From: Rhodotorula mucilaginosa
Lineage: Eukaryota > Basidiomycota > Microbotryomycetes > Sporidiobolales > Sporidiobolaceae
DNA length: 64,000 bases
Assembly: GCA_034406715.1 (NCBI GenBank)
Contig: CP137867.1
Location: forward strand, 248,001-312,000
Direction of reading: 5' to 3'
The first letter of the stretch is position 1, and each line of letters starts with the position of its first letter. Below the pieces are notes generated by a model. It was not told where the DNA came from. It ran no database searches and saw nothing but the letters and a program-made list of their open reading frames with translations. Of this stretch, positions 9,257 through 20,441 are shown one piece after another. Both the position numbers and the translations under genes were made by a program.

Positions 9257-11647
9257 TCTATCCCAGATCACCCGTGGCGCACGTGCTACTGCCTGCTCCA
9301 TCGCCGTCAACTATCGCCGCAGGGTCGTCGTCTTCGTCTTCTGCCAACTGCCCGTCCTACCTGGAAGAGGAGAAGGATCGACCTTCATCCGGTCCCGCGA
9401 CGGCCCGTAGTCACAGCAGCACAAACCCTCTACGACGCTGCGAATGGCGAACTTGCACGGCCTCTTTCGGGACGCACGAAGCCCTCGTCGCGCACGTGTT
9501 GACCAATCATCTCGCCATCGCCGCTTCCGGAGCTTCTTCCTCCGACGCCAACTCCTCCTCCACCACAATATCTTCTTCACCCGGAACGGCGACGACGCTT
9601 CCGGACGCGGCTGGTCAAGTTTTAGGACAGCTGCTGGCCTCGTCCCTGGTTCCAGGTACCACGGCTACGGCGGCGGCGACGAACGGTCCCGAGCCAGGTA
9701 CATCAAGTTCGGCACCGAACCTGGATGCGTTTGTGCGCGCTTTTGTCGCAGCGCTTGAAAGAGCGAGTGCGACGGGTTCGGGTCCATGCTCGTCCTCCTC
9801 CTCCCCGCATGCAGCAGGTCGCGCAGGCTCCTCCTGTCCGGACAAGGCGAAATCGCAACCCCGATCTCGGTCTCGGTCTCGTCCACCTGCGCAAAGCAAT
9901 ACGCCGCACCTGCACCCGCACTCGCATCCGCATCCGCACTTCCGGGGACACTCGTCGCGCCCGCCCCCTCCCCCTCCTCCTCCTTCGCACGGGATCTCCC
10001 ACCACCCCTCACATGCGCATCATCCCCCTCTCTCGCGCGGCGTCGCGAGACATCATCATCATCCTTATGGCGCCGCTCGGGCTCACGCAGCCGCTGCTGC
10101 TGTCGAAGCTGCCAAGCAGAAGAGAGACGAGGAGGAGGAGAAGGCGGAGGAGGCTGCGACGACGAGGAGAGAGCCCGACTCGAGCGATCCAGAGTTGAGC
10201 GGTGGCGGGTCGAGGAAAAGGAGACGGGTCGTCGTAGGGACTGGGGCGGCGCCGACCGCGGGTGCGGAAATGACCACGACCACGACCACGACCACGACGA
10301 CCACCCCGCCGAGTCCAACCTCCCTGTACGATCTGGCGATCGATTCGAGGTCGACCAGCATGGCGGAAGAAGGGAGCGGCGACGCACTCGCCATCGCCGA
10401 AGCTGCCGCCGCACTCTCTCAGGCTCGTCGACGAACAGTGGCCGCCCAATCCCAATCGTCGCCGCCGATCATCGACACGCCACCGTCCCCGTCTACCATG
10501 TCGTCGTCCGCCGCATCCGTTCGCGGCGACCCCAACGAAGGCAGTCACGACCAAGCCGAAGCTGGGCAACAGCATCACCACCACCCTTGTCGGTGGCGAG
10601 GGTGCCCCGCCGTGTTCGACACCACCGCGTCGCTGATGGAACATCTCTCGACCGTGCACGTCGGAGCTGGCAAAGCTCGTTACACCTGCGAATGGGACGG
10701 GTGCGAGCGCTCGACGGGAGTGGTCTGCTTTGGCGAGGGCGAGGCGCAGCAGCCAGATTGTTGGGACGAGGAGGAGGAGCAAGGAGAGTGGCGGAATTGC
10801 GCGGCAGCAGCACTGGTCGACGAGGACGCGTTCGAGAGCAGGAGGGACGCGAGGGACGATAAGGGCGTCTTTAGACAGCGACAAAAAGTTATGCGGCACT
10901 TGCAGATGCACACAGGTGCGTTTCGTACCTCCCTCTCTCTCTCTCTTTCTCCCTGTCCATCTCCCTCTCAAGTCCCCCACCGGGATCGAGGTGAACCAAC
11001 CCACCCTCTGACATCCTGCTGTTTGCTTGCCTTTTCGCAGGTGATCGACCTTATGCCTGCCAAATCTGCGGCAAGACCTTTTCCGAATCCCTCACCCTAA
11101 CACAGGTGCGCCTGTTTCTTTTCTTTCGCACGCCAACATCCTCCCGGCTGGAGAAACAAGAAAAATAACTGAAAGAGGGGATCTCCTTCCCTTCCCGCCG
11201 CCCGCAGCACATGCGCGTTCATACGCAAGAGAGACCGTACGAGTGCGATCATCCCGGGTGCGGCAAGGCATTTGCGCTCGCGTCGGCTTTGACGATCCAC
11301 AAACGTACGCCCAGAGCGGGTGCTCTCTTTTTTCTCTTTTTCGCGGAAGTCGCTCGAAAAATCGGGAGAGCTTTACTTGCTGACATGGACTCTGGGGGTC
11401 CTTACCCGCCGGCCGCACGCCAAAAACAGGCACGCACACCGGTTCTCGCCCCTTCACGTGCCCCTTCCCCGGCTGTTCCGCCGCCTTTTCGGAATCGTCC
11501 AACCTGTCGAAACACCTCCGAGTGCACTCGACCGAGCGCAAGTACCCGTGCCTCGAACCGGGATGTGGGAAAGCGTTCGCGAGGAGCGATCAGTTGAAGA
11601 GGCATCGGAGGGTGCATGAGAGAGAGAAGGAGAAGGAGACGGGGTAA
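8037..11647 (+). CDS. ZAP1: Zap1-like zinc-responsive C2H2 transcription factor
   Basis: Five exons (8037-8867, 8923-10915, 11041-11105, 11208-11304, 11430-11647), all phase-consistent, give about 1067 residues. An isolated finger [19 protein letters not shown] lies mid-protein. Near the C-terminus comes a [19 protein letters not shown] finger with a paired CEWDGCERS element, then [17 protein letters not shown] and fingers [37 protein letters not shown] and [19 protein letters not shown]. The block order, the VH linker and ESSNLSKH match yeast Zap1 (the zinc-starvation regulator). The N-terminal half is rich in Cys pairs (CSDCC, CVDC, CFEC, NCCCC) that could bind zinc. Long Ser, Ala, His and Asp/Glu runs separate the domains. 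The second finger pair is interrupted by an acidic insert of about 60 residues. The start ATG lies in ACCATGT; an upstream in-frame start without a better context was rejected. Confidence 0.85.
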
Positions 11648-11954
11648 GGGGAGCAAAGGGTGAGGTGTTGAGGGGGAAGGGAGTCGGAGCGGGGGAACGG
11701 GGACATTCGCCGTGGATGCACGGAAGACGAGGGGAAAAGGGGGAAAATAAGCCACACTCTCAAAACGCGATCCCTTCCAGAACGAGCGAATCGAGCGTAG
11801 GTACCTTCGAGAAAACTGTAAGGAGGATAGCTGCATGGGGGAATACATACAACAAGCATACCTTCTACACCTTCTAACTAACCGAGGACGTAGAATGGGG
11901 AAGGGAACCAGTCCCGACCCTCTTCCGACCTTACTTCAAACTTGAATGTCGATT
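11648..11954. other. Convergent 3' spacer
   Basis: 3' ends of the Zap1-like and cytochrome b5-like genes face each other. Nothing recognisable lies between. Confidence 0.5.
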
Positions 11955-13177
11955 CTATTCAGGGACGAGAAAGCCGACGAGACAATTCTCGAGGAGGGTT
12001 TCGTAATTGACCCAGGCGTGTGCGAGCACTGCAATTGCACAGGAAAGAAAGAGGAGGGGGGTTAGCGAAAGTGGACGGGAGGAGGTGTGGCGCGGAGGAA
12101 GGAGAAAAGCCAGTGCTCGACGTACTGAACAGTTGCGTAGCTGCGCGGGCATCCAAACCATCCGAAAAGGAGACACGGCATCGTCAGCCTCTGAGCCTTA
12201 CAAATAGCTCTTCTGGGCACGAAAAAACCAACGAGCGAGCGAACGAACAGAACTCACCATCTTTGCCCGCTCCGCGCATCATCTCGCCGACTCCGCCGGG
12301 GTGATACCTCAAGAAGGGGCCGACGTTGTAGACCCTGCCGGCGTAGACTTGCCAGCAGTCTTCGCGCGTGTTGTGCTTGGCGAGTTCCGAGGGCGTCACG
12401 CGCAAGAGAGAGTCGACGCCACCCTGACCGGGAAAAGAAAAGGAAAAACAAAAAATGGTAAGCAAAGGTTGGCGAGTTTCGCATGAGCCTCTTGTCACTT
12501 TCAACGTCGACGTCAACGCCGGAGGGACACGAGGCAGGCAGGCGGCGCCAACGGCGCAATCGAACCGCAGTGGATGACTAGCCGCGGTAGGAAGGAAGGA
12601 CGGAAGGAACTCACTCGGAGGTCGACCTCTCCGCTCCGGTTCAATTTCGCCCAATCGAGTTGACTGAATCCCTTTTCGACCCGGACGCGACCCTTGGGGG
12701 CTTTGACGACTTTGGTCGTACTCGGTGGCGGCAAGAGACCCGCGGCGGCGGCAGCGCAAGGTTGTTTCCGAGCCGAGGATGCGGATGCGGATGCGCCGGA
12801 GCCAGTTATCCGCACCGATGGCAGGTCGAACGTGTCCTCGTCTTGTTCGTCTTGATCCGGTAGTTCATCGCCTGACTGGTCCGAATCTGCGCCCGGTGGC
12901 GAGAGGGACAGGCTGGGAGGAGCACCGTCGGCTGCAGCTTGTCGACCCGTGCGCGGCGCTCGTTGCTGCGAACCGACTGCCGGGAAGGCGACGCTCGTAG
13001 TCTCTGGTTCTGCGACGATCGAGGGAATGCTCGTCGGTGTGCTGGTGCTGCTGTAGCCGAGGACTCGCTGTCGCAATTTGTCATTCAGCGAACACACACA
13101 CACGAGGGGGGGACGTTTACGAGACTGGGGAGGATTCGGGGACGCACGCCGATGCCGTTGGTGAATCCGCTGAGCAT
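11955..13177 (-). CDS. Cytochrome b5-like haem-binding domain protein (Irc21 type)
   Basis: The first exon is short (MLSGFTNGIG), spliced at GTGCGT to RVLGYSSTSTPTSI. A disordered Ser/Pro/Ala linker of about 130 residues follows, then VEKGFSQLDWAKLNRSGEVDLR. After another intron comes the b5 fold: VTPSELAKHNTREDCWQV, VYNVGPFLRYHPGGVGEMM (HPGG haem ligand), RGAGKDG, and a last exon THAWVNYETLLENCLVGFLV with the second His ligand. This arrangement matches fungal Irc21 and the N-terminal part of animal CYB5R4: a soluble b5 domain with no membrane anchor. It probably passes electrons to an unknown partner. It is divergent from elongin A with 129 bp between starts. Confidence 0.82.
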
Positions 13178-13306
13178 GCAAGCCAACTCTGGACTCGTCC
13201 CGGAATACCAAAGTCGCTCTTTGGAGAGCAGTGCACGTGAGAGAGTCGAGTGCAGCTCTTGACCACCTCGGCCTTTCACTCCTGCGAGAGACCTGCGGCT
13301 GCTGCG

Positions 13307-14868
13307 ATGGATCGGTCTCTGGACCCTCCCCCGCACGCGACGCACTCCCCGCCCCGCCTCCGTGACGTCGCCCTCGCCATGCTCCGACTCCACTGGCCAG
13401 GTCCGTCATCTCCTCTCTTGACCACGCACCCCGCCCAGCTAACCACTGTACTTGCAGCTGTACGGGACGTAGGAGATGCGCCCTATGCCTTACTACAGAC
13501 GCTCTTGCCGCTCTCGTCCGCCTCGCAACTCGCCGACCTCGAACAAAACTCGCCACACCTCGTCCCGCACACCAACCCCATCTGGAGGCAGCTCTGCGTC
13601 AACGAGTTTATCGAGGTCCGGAAAGCAGTCGAGGACGGTCACATCTCGCAGCAAGATGAGCCCGAGAGCTGGAAGGAACAGTACGACCTCGAGGCGATCA
13701 AGCGAGAGGTAAGTCTTTCCGCCTCCCCTCTCCTCTCCTCTGTCGTCAAGACCCGAATCTTGATCCGGACGAAAACGCAAAACAGGAAAAGATGCAAGCC
13801 ATCGTGTCCAAGATGCGCGGCCAGATCAACGAGTACAAGCATGGCCGAGCGACGACCAAGGAAGTCGACTGGCGACTCGAAAAGCGCAGAAAAGTCGCCT
13901 CCCCTTCCAGTCAGTCCCCCGGCTTGTCGCTTGCTGTCGCGGTGTGATGTTTTCTCCTTCTCTCGATTCAACTGACAAGGTGGCAACGATGGGCATCGGC
14001 AGCTCGACCAAAGACTCTGATGGAGAAGGCGCGGCACAATACGAAACAGATCAAGTCGATCTATGCCCCTCGGCGGAGCGTCAGACCCGTCCCGCGACCT
14101 TCGTCTGTGGCTGGTGCTCCCACCTCGTTTTCGCCCCAACCGCCGCCGCCACCACCATCGTCGTCAGCAGCGACTGCACTCTCGTCCGGCTCACTTTTCG
14201 TGTCACGCTCTCCTTCTCGGAGCACGAAGGGAGGACCGGCACTATCGACAAATGCAGCAGCAGCAGCGAATCTCAACCAACAGCAGCTCAAAAAACGAAC
14301 TCGAGAGATGGCGACGACGACGACGAGCACTTCCGATCCGTCCACGATGACATTGTTCAACCACAAGAAGCCAAAGCTTTCTAACGCCCCTTCTTCTTCT
14401 TCGGCCGTCAAGATTGCCACAACCACCACCACGACATCGACGACGACGACTTTGTTGGCCAGAAAGTCGTCGCCGGCGAAACGACCTCTCGTCGTCGCCT
14501 CGGAACCACCTGCGAAACACCAGCCGCACTCTGGAGCGGGATCTCGTCTAGAGACGGGACGTAAGTCTGTTTCAGTACATCACCCTCCTACGTCCCTCCT
14601 GCCGCCGCCGTCCTCCGGTCGCCCGACCGTGGCCCCTGGCCGCCCAACGTCGTCGCCCGCCAAGCAGCTCCATCACCCCGTTTCTTCTCGGCCTCCTTTC
14701 TCTCCTCCTCCCCACCTTCCTCGCCCTTCTCCTGCTGCTCTTCTACCACGACTTGGACCTGGTCTCGCACCGATGTTGCCCGCATCATCCTCGTCGTCGT
14801 CGTCGCCGTCGTCGAACCGACCGGTCGTCGTCCCTCGCGGGATCTTCATGCCGAAGTCGAAGCGATGA
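13307..14868 (+). CDS. ELA1: Elongin A (RNA polymerase II elongation factor subunit)
   Basis: Elongin A family: pairs with elongin C and, in yeast, with cullin in ubiquitylation of stalled RNA polymerase II. The N-terminal block LRDVALAMLRLHWPG/AVRDVGDAPYALLQTLLPLSS and DLEQNSPHLVPHTNPIWRQ is the elongin A core (BC-box-like helix followed by an F-box-like helix). Then comes KEQYDLEAIKRE/EKMQAIVSKMRGQINEYK and, after a fourth intron, RPKTLMEKARHNTKQIKS. This is followed by a long Pro/Ser/Thr-rich tail ending PRGIFMPKSKR. A GTAAGT at about 14563 may start an additional in-frame intron in the tail. Introns 1-3 are clear: GTCCGT at about 13400, GTAAGT at about 13709, GTCAGT at about 13910. Confidence 0.85.
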
Positions 14869-15061
14869 GACGTTTCTCTCTCCTTAAAAGTTTTTAGGTT
14901 CAGCGGTTCGTTTGATCCCAGTTGAGTAGACTTGTTGCCGTAATATCTTGATCTCCATGGAGATTGGCAGAGTACTTCGGCTCTTCATGATGAAAACTCG
15001 GGAGCGACCTGCGGTTGCCTCTACGCAACGCTTCACCCTCGAGAGCGCCAGTCCAGGATCG

Positions 15062-17923
15062 ATGCTACGCTCGAAATCATTGCAGCAGGCACCTCGACTC
15101 GCCCGGCGACAGGCAGCGCCGTCGTCGTCGTACTCCGGGCGCCTTCTCTCGACCGCTCGATCTTCAGCAGCTGCGTCGGGCAGCAAGACCAAGATCGACG
15201 CCGTTGCGCTCTCGGTGGCGGTGGGAGCTGCAGCCGTCGCTTTCGCTGCGTATGCTACTGCTCAGGCTCAGGCGGTGGTTGAAATGGATGCGGAACTGGG
15301 CAAGAAGAGTTGGTCGACTGAAGGAGGAGGAAGTGGAGTGAGGCACTATTTCCACTTCAAGCCGCATGTGTTCCTGTGAGTCCCACGGTATCCTCTTACA
15401 TGCAGGAGTGCGCGTGAGGTTGATGGTGTCCGAATTTCCTGGCAGATGGGGCCGCAACTCGTACGGCGTCACGTCTCCTCCTCACGACTCGGCTGCCTCG
15501 ACTTCGACCTCGTCGTCGGCGCCCGCGCAAACGGTCAAGCGCCCTGCCATCGCAGCCCCTTTGTCCGACCTTATCCTGCGTGACCTCGCCCTCTCGGCCA
15601 CCTACGGCGTCGCCGTCGATGCGAACGGCGACGTCCTCCAATGGGGGTCCGGGTTCTCTCCTCAGGGTCACGTCGAACGGACCCTGACGGGCCGAGACAT
15701 TGTCAAAGTCGCCGCGACGCAGGAAGACAAAGTCTTTGGGTTGTCGAAGCGCGGGCAGGTCTATGTCTGGGCGGCGGACAAGGCGAGTCAGGATGTCAAC
15801 CGGGAGCGGAATGCGATCGAAGGGTTCGAGTGGCCCAAGAGGAACCAGGACGGAGAAGGCGCGGGATGGATGATGCTCCTCGGCAAGGGTATCCTCTGGG
15901 GCCGCGGCGGTACTGGCGGTAACGTCGAGACAGTCCGGCTCGGGACCGACGTCCAGCTCGAACGAGGCGAAAAGTGCGTTTTCTCTTCCTCTCTAACTTC
16001 CGGGCCGGTCCGGACTACGGTTTTGACAGCTCTATTTCGCGCGCAGGTTCACGTCACTCTCGGCCGGGGCTTCTCACCTCCTCGCATTGACCAACAAAGG
16101 CCGGTCGTTTGCCCTCCCGCTCTGCCTCGCCGCCAACGAGCACGGTCAACTCGGCGTCCGGTCCGTGACGCTCCTCGCCCCTCCTCACCCGGGCAGTTCC
16201 CCGACGAGCGGGCTGTCGATCCGCCTCGAACCGGACGAGAGGTTGAACGAGATGGGGTGGGAAAAAGTGCCCGCGCCGCCGAAGAAATTGGACCCGCTCC
16301 TGTTGCCGGCTGTGACCCCTCCGACGCCTTCGCAACCGGTCCCGCACATGGACCACATCCCCCCTCTCCCCATACCAGCAGCCGAATCTGCCGTCCCGGC
16401 CATCCGCTTGCACCCCGACCCGGCACACCACGCCGCACTCGAGCGGTCGATTCATTTCTGCACGACGTTACACGAGATCCCGGCCCTCCGTGGTGTCTCA
16501 GTGGTCGAACTTGTTGCGGGTAAGAACCACAGCTTGGCGAGGCTCGGCGGCAAGATGCACGGACGCGTGCTCGGATGGGGGTGCAACAGTTATGGGCAAC
16601 TCGGTGGGTCTTCCTTCCAAGGAGCCATGATGGCTGCCCGTCCATGTCAGAAGAAAGCGCTCTGACCGGAGATGCCTTCGCTTTGCTGGAAATTGATCCC
16701 ACAGGTCTCGGCTCGTCCCTCTCGTACCCTGCCATCCCCGCTCCGACCGAAGTCCCGTTCCGGCGCTCGCCCGCGTACCAAGGCTCGAGCCGGCCCAACA
16801 CGCTCGAGTGCGTTCGGATCGCCGCCGGCGGCAACGTCAGCTACTTTGTCGTCGAGGCCGACGACGGCAAGACGGTCGACTTGCTCGCTGTGAGTGATTG
16901 CTTTCCCTCCCGCGCGCTTACGAGATTGCGGGTCTGCGCCACGAACCCTTTGTCGTGACGCCGAGCTCGTTAGATCATCCGAATGGTACTCACACATCGA
17001 TGTGCTACAACAGAGTGGACAAGGACAGTTTGGCGGCCTCGGTAACGGTCTCTGGGCTCACGCGACCAGTCCCGTCCGAGTCAAGACCGTTTCCGGTCTC
17101 CGCGAATGTCAGTGCCTCCACGAAGTTCATGACCGGCGAAAATAGACACAGCTGACCTCTGTCATCCGCAGGGAACGAGGCGACGAACAAGGTGGAGAGC
17201 GTCGGCATCAAGGATATCCAGGCGGGTGAAGGTCACGTCGCGGTCGTTCTGGTCAGTGCTGTCGTCCATCCTCGCGCTTGAACTGGATCTTTCCGTGCCA
17301 AACCCGATATTTGCGATCGGCGATGGAGTTGACCTCATGATTTTCATTCGTCAGGACAATGCCGTCAAGAACCCCGACGGAACCAACTTTGGACGCGACG
17401 TCTTTGTTTGGGGCTACAACGAGCACTACCAGGTCAGTCACACGACGCCTCGGCTCTGATTGTTCTGCTTCACAAAGCTGACAGAACACGTGAGCGCACG
17501 CGTGATGTAGCTCGGAACCGGCAAGCGGTCCAACCTGCCGACGCCTCAGCACCTCGCCCCCCTGCCGTACCCGCGCCTGGTCGAGTCCCCGCAGGCCGCG
17601 CTCTCGGGAGCTGTGCCGACTTCTTCGAAGCAGGAAGAGACGATGAGCAGCGGCACGACGAGCCCGATGCCGCACAAGCGGATGCAGCGTGCGTTGTGCT
17701 CCTTCACAATCGTCTTCCCTTGCACCGCGCGGTTCATCCTGCTCTATGCTGTACAGCCGCTGACGAAGCACTCTTCTATTGATGCTCACATCTCGCCTCG
17801 ACCGTAGTCTCGCCCGCGGTCCCGTCAGCCGTGACCAAGCTCCCGCGCGGCGCCGTTGTCGAAGAAGCGATTTGCGCCGGAGACGGCGGCACGGGCGTCT
17901 ATTGGCGCGTCGTCAACCCGTAA
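15062..17923 (+). CDS. FMP25: Fmp25-like mitochondrial RCC1-repeat protein
   Basis: Yeast Fmp25 is a mitochondrial inner-membrane RCC1-like protein needed for complex III assembly. Starting at 15062 gives an amphipathic presequence MLRSKSLQQAPRLARRQ, and after it a membrane segment AVALSVAVGAAAVAFAAYATA. Seven or so RCC1-type blades follow across eight or more exons: WGRNSYGVTSP, YGVAVDANGDVLQWGSG, DKVFGLSKRGQVYVW, CLAANEHGQLGVRS, KMHGRVLGWGCNSYGQLG, GQGQFGGLGNGLWA, and DVFVWGYNEHYQ/LGTGKRSN. The end is GTGVYWRVVNP. An in-frame ATG at 14948-14959 would only add a less likely leader. Some exon borders at 16600-17250 are approximate. Confidence 0.85.
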
Positions 17924-18251
17924 GGAGCGCGGCCTCTGAAGGCTGTCCTCTCAGTCTGGTAATTCTGTGCGTAGTGACCCGTACATGTAGTTCCCATGTA
18001 GCTTCTCGCTTTTCTTGGCTCGCGTTCTTCTTTCCCTCGTCTGGTCATCCGATTCGATGCAAGCAGTGCATTGCCCAAAGCACCGGACAGTCGTGCTGAT
18101 CGCAGTAAAGTCCTCCCTCGAAATGGTTGTATGCTCGCCAAGTCCGGCTTCACGCGACCGGAAGCGGAGGCCATTATCATCGGCCGGGAGCTCTCCTCAT
18201 TCCCTCTGCTTCGTCCTCGGATCGGATCGGATCCTGACCAGCTCTTTCAGA

Positions 18252-20022
18252 ATGGCAAGCGCATTCGAGCTGTGGCTCACTCCGACCATCACGCTCAGCC
18301 TCGTGCTCGAGGCGGAATCGGACGTTCCGTCGCTCTCTCGCTTCGTCTCGCAATGGTTGCTCTACTTGCGACCCGCTCTGCTGCGCCAAGCACTCGCGTA
18401 CGAGCTTCAACAGAGACCGGACCTCGACGTCGTCTCGGCGGGAACGCTCCGGGTCGTCGACTATGCATACTGGAGGGCGACTCGGGCGCAGGTCAGTCGC
18501 AGCTTATGTTCAGGCCTCTGTGCTCGGTCAGGCGGGCCGCGCAGTCGCGGTTCACGGAGGACGAACACTCTGGAGCTTTGGCTCCCTGCGGCGCAATCAG
18601 CAGGCGCTCTGGCGCGTTGAACATGGCGACTGACCTGCGCCGCCCCACTTTGCCTCCCCATCATACTCAGCAGAAGCGAGAGCTATACCAGCCCGTCCCT
18701 TCAGGCTCCTTAGCCTACGACATCGCATTACTAGAGGGCGTCGAAGTGCCTTCCGTGGTCCGTTCCGTCTCTGTCTTACCGCAAGTCTCCTCCGTTGGCT
18801 GATTGAACCCTCGCTCTTCCCTTTACCTTGTACAGGAGCACGACCTCCTCTCGACTGCGCTCGATCGCGTCCTCGGCACTTATGCGATCACCGAAGCCGC
18901 ACAAGCAGCGGCAGATGAACCGTTCCCCGAGGATGGATCAAGGGATGAGCAGCTGCGGACGTTGTGGCGAAATCTCAAGCCGGACACGGAGTTGCCAGCT
19001 ATCACGGGCAAGCATTGGCAAGAGGTGCGCTCGAAGGATCACTTGGGAATCGCTCGATCATGCTGACGCGCCTATACCTGTCACAGATTGGCTTTCAGTA
19101 AGTTGCCGCCGGAGCAACCGCAACGCGAAAACTCGCAGTCGCAGATTGTTTCTGACCTCGAGCTATATCTTCCAGAAACGTAGCACCGTCTACAGATTTT
19201 CGCGGCGTGGGAATGCTCGGGTGGGCTCGGCGACATTTCACTTCACCGGCGCAGCTTTCCAAGTTCGCTCGCTGATGATTCCTGGTTTCGTCTTGCAATT
19301 GTCTACAGGTTACAATCCCTGCTCTATTTCGCCCACACGTACGGCGACCGAGCAGCTGAGATAGCAGCAGAGGCGGTCAACGGGGGCGAACATTGGTGCG
19401 TGCAGCTACGTAGCATCCTCACTATCTCGACGAATCCTGACCTTGATCGCGCCTTCGCAGGTATCCTTTCGCGCTTGCTTCGATCCACATGACCGCGTTT
19501 GCACTCGAACTCGCTACGTCGGTGAGTTGTGAGCCCGGGACGATCCGTGGCTGGTCCGGCGCCGGATTTACCTCGACTGACGCGGAAATGGCTGCTTTTT
19601 GGCTTGCGTGTCCCCTCACAGCGAGATCTCCAACTCTTCCTCCTCCGCTCCGCACAAGCCCGCCCCGTCTCCTCTCCCGCCGCGAGTCCCACAACGCCGA
19701 GTACAGCGATGGAGGGGAGTTCAAACCGAACGCGAGAGGAAGACGTCGACCTCGAGCCGTTCTTACGGATAGCGTCCGATCTGCTGCTACTCTTCCACGC
19801 ACATTGGCAGCAAGGCGGCTATACAGTCATGCGTGAGTCTCCTCTCGTACAGTCTCGCCTCTTGCAGCCTTGACATGACCTTGATCTCTCGGCTTTGCAG
19901 AATTCGAACAGGTGGAGAAGGCGTTCCGAGCAGCGTTGCGACCTTGGATCCGTCGAGGCATACTCGACGGCCGGGCCTTGGGATGGGAAAAGTGGGACGA
20001 GGGGCAGGTCAAACTGGACTAG
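18252..20022 (+). CDS. ELMO-domain protein
   Basis: The ELMO domain family (ELMO1-3, ELMOD) includes GAPs for Arl2/Arf and partners of DOCK exchange factors. Exons read MASAFELWLTPTITLSLVLE.. then KRELYQPVPSGSLAYDIALL, EHDLLSTALDRVLGTYAI, and the ELMO core ITGKHWQE/IGFQ/NVAPSTDFRGVGMLGW (TDFRG with the conserved Arg used by ELMOD GAPs). LLYFAHTYGDRAAEIAA and YPFALASIHMTAFALELA follow, all family hallmarks. After a Ser/Thr-rich insert comes a C-terminal helical part ending KWDEGQVKLD. At least eight introns split it, one exon being only about a dozen bases (ATTGGCTTTCA). Lack of SH3 or PH parts suggests the ELMOD branch. Confidence 0.8.
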
Positions 20023-20441
20023 CCCCGGTTGCAGCGAAGCTGGTGAAAACGCGAAATCTCAGGAGCGATAAAAACCCCCTCTCTCGCCGAGCGAAGCGCA
20101 AAAGACGAAGAGAATAAAAGGCAGGTATCGCATAGCAAGCTAGGGTGAATGTGTTTGCCAAAAAGAGGTGAAACGATGAAGCAATGCGGAATGACCTTTT
20201 TTCGTGAGGATACGCGACAAGAGGGGGAAAAGATTGTGCGAAAGCGAAGGGTGGAGGAGAACCTGGAGATGCAAAGGGAGAAAGAAAACAGGAAGAGATA
20301 CATGCCGTGTACGCAAAGCTGACGATGAGACACCATGAACAAGGGATGATGATGGAAACAGACAGACAAACAAGCGGCGGACACAAAAGGTAGGATACGG
20401 GGTAATGAAAGCATATGCACGAGTTGTCGACAGCCGGCCGT

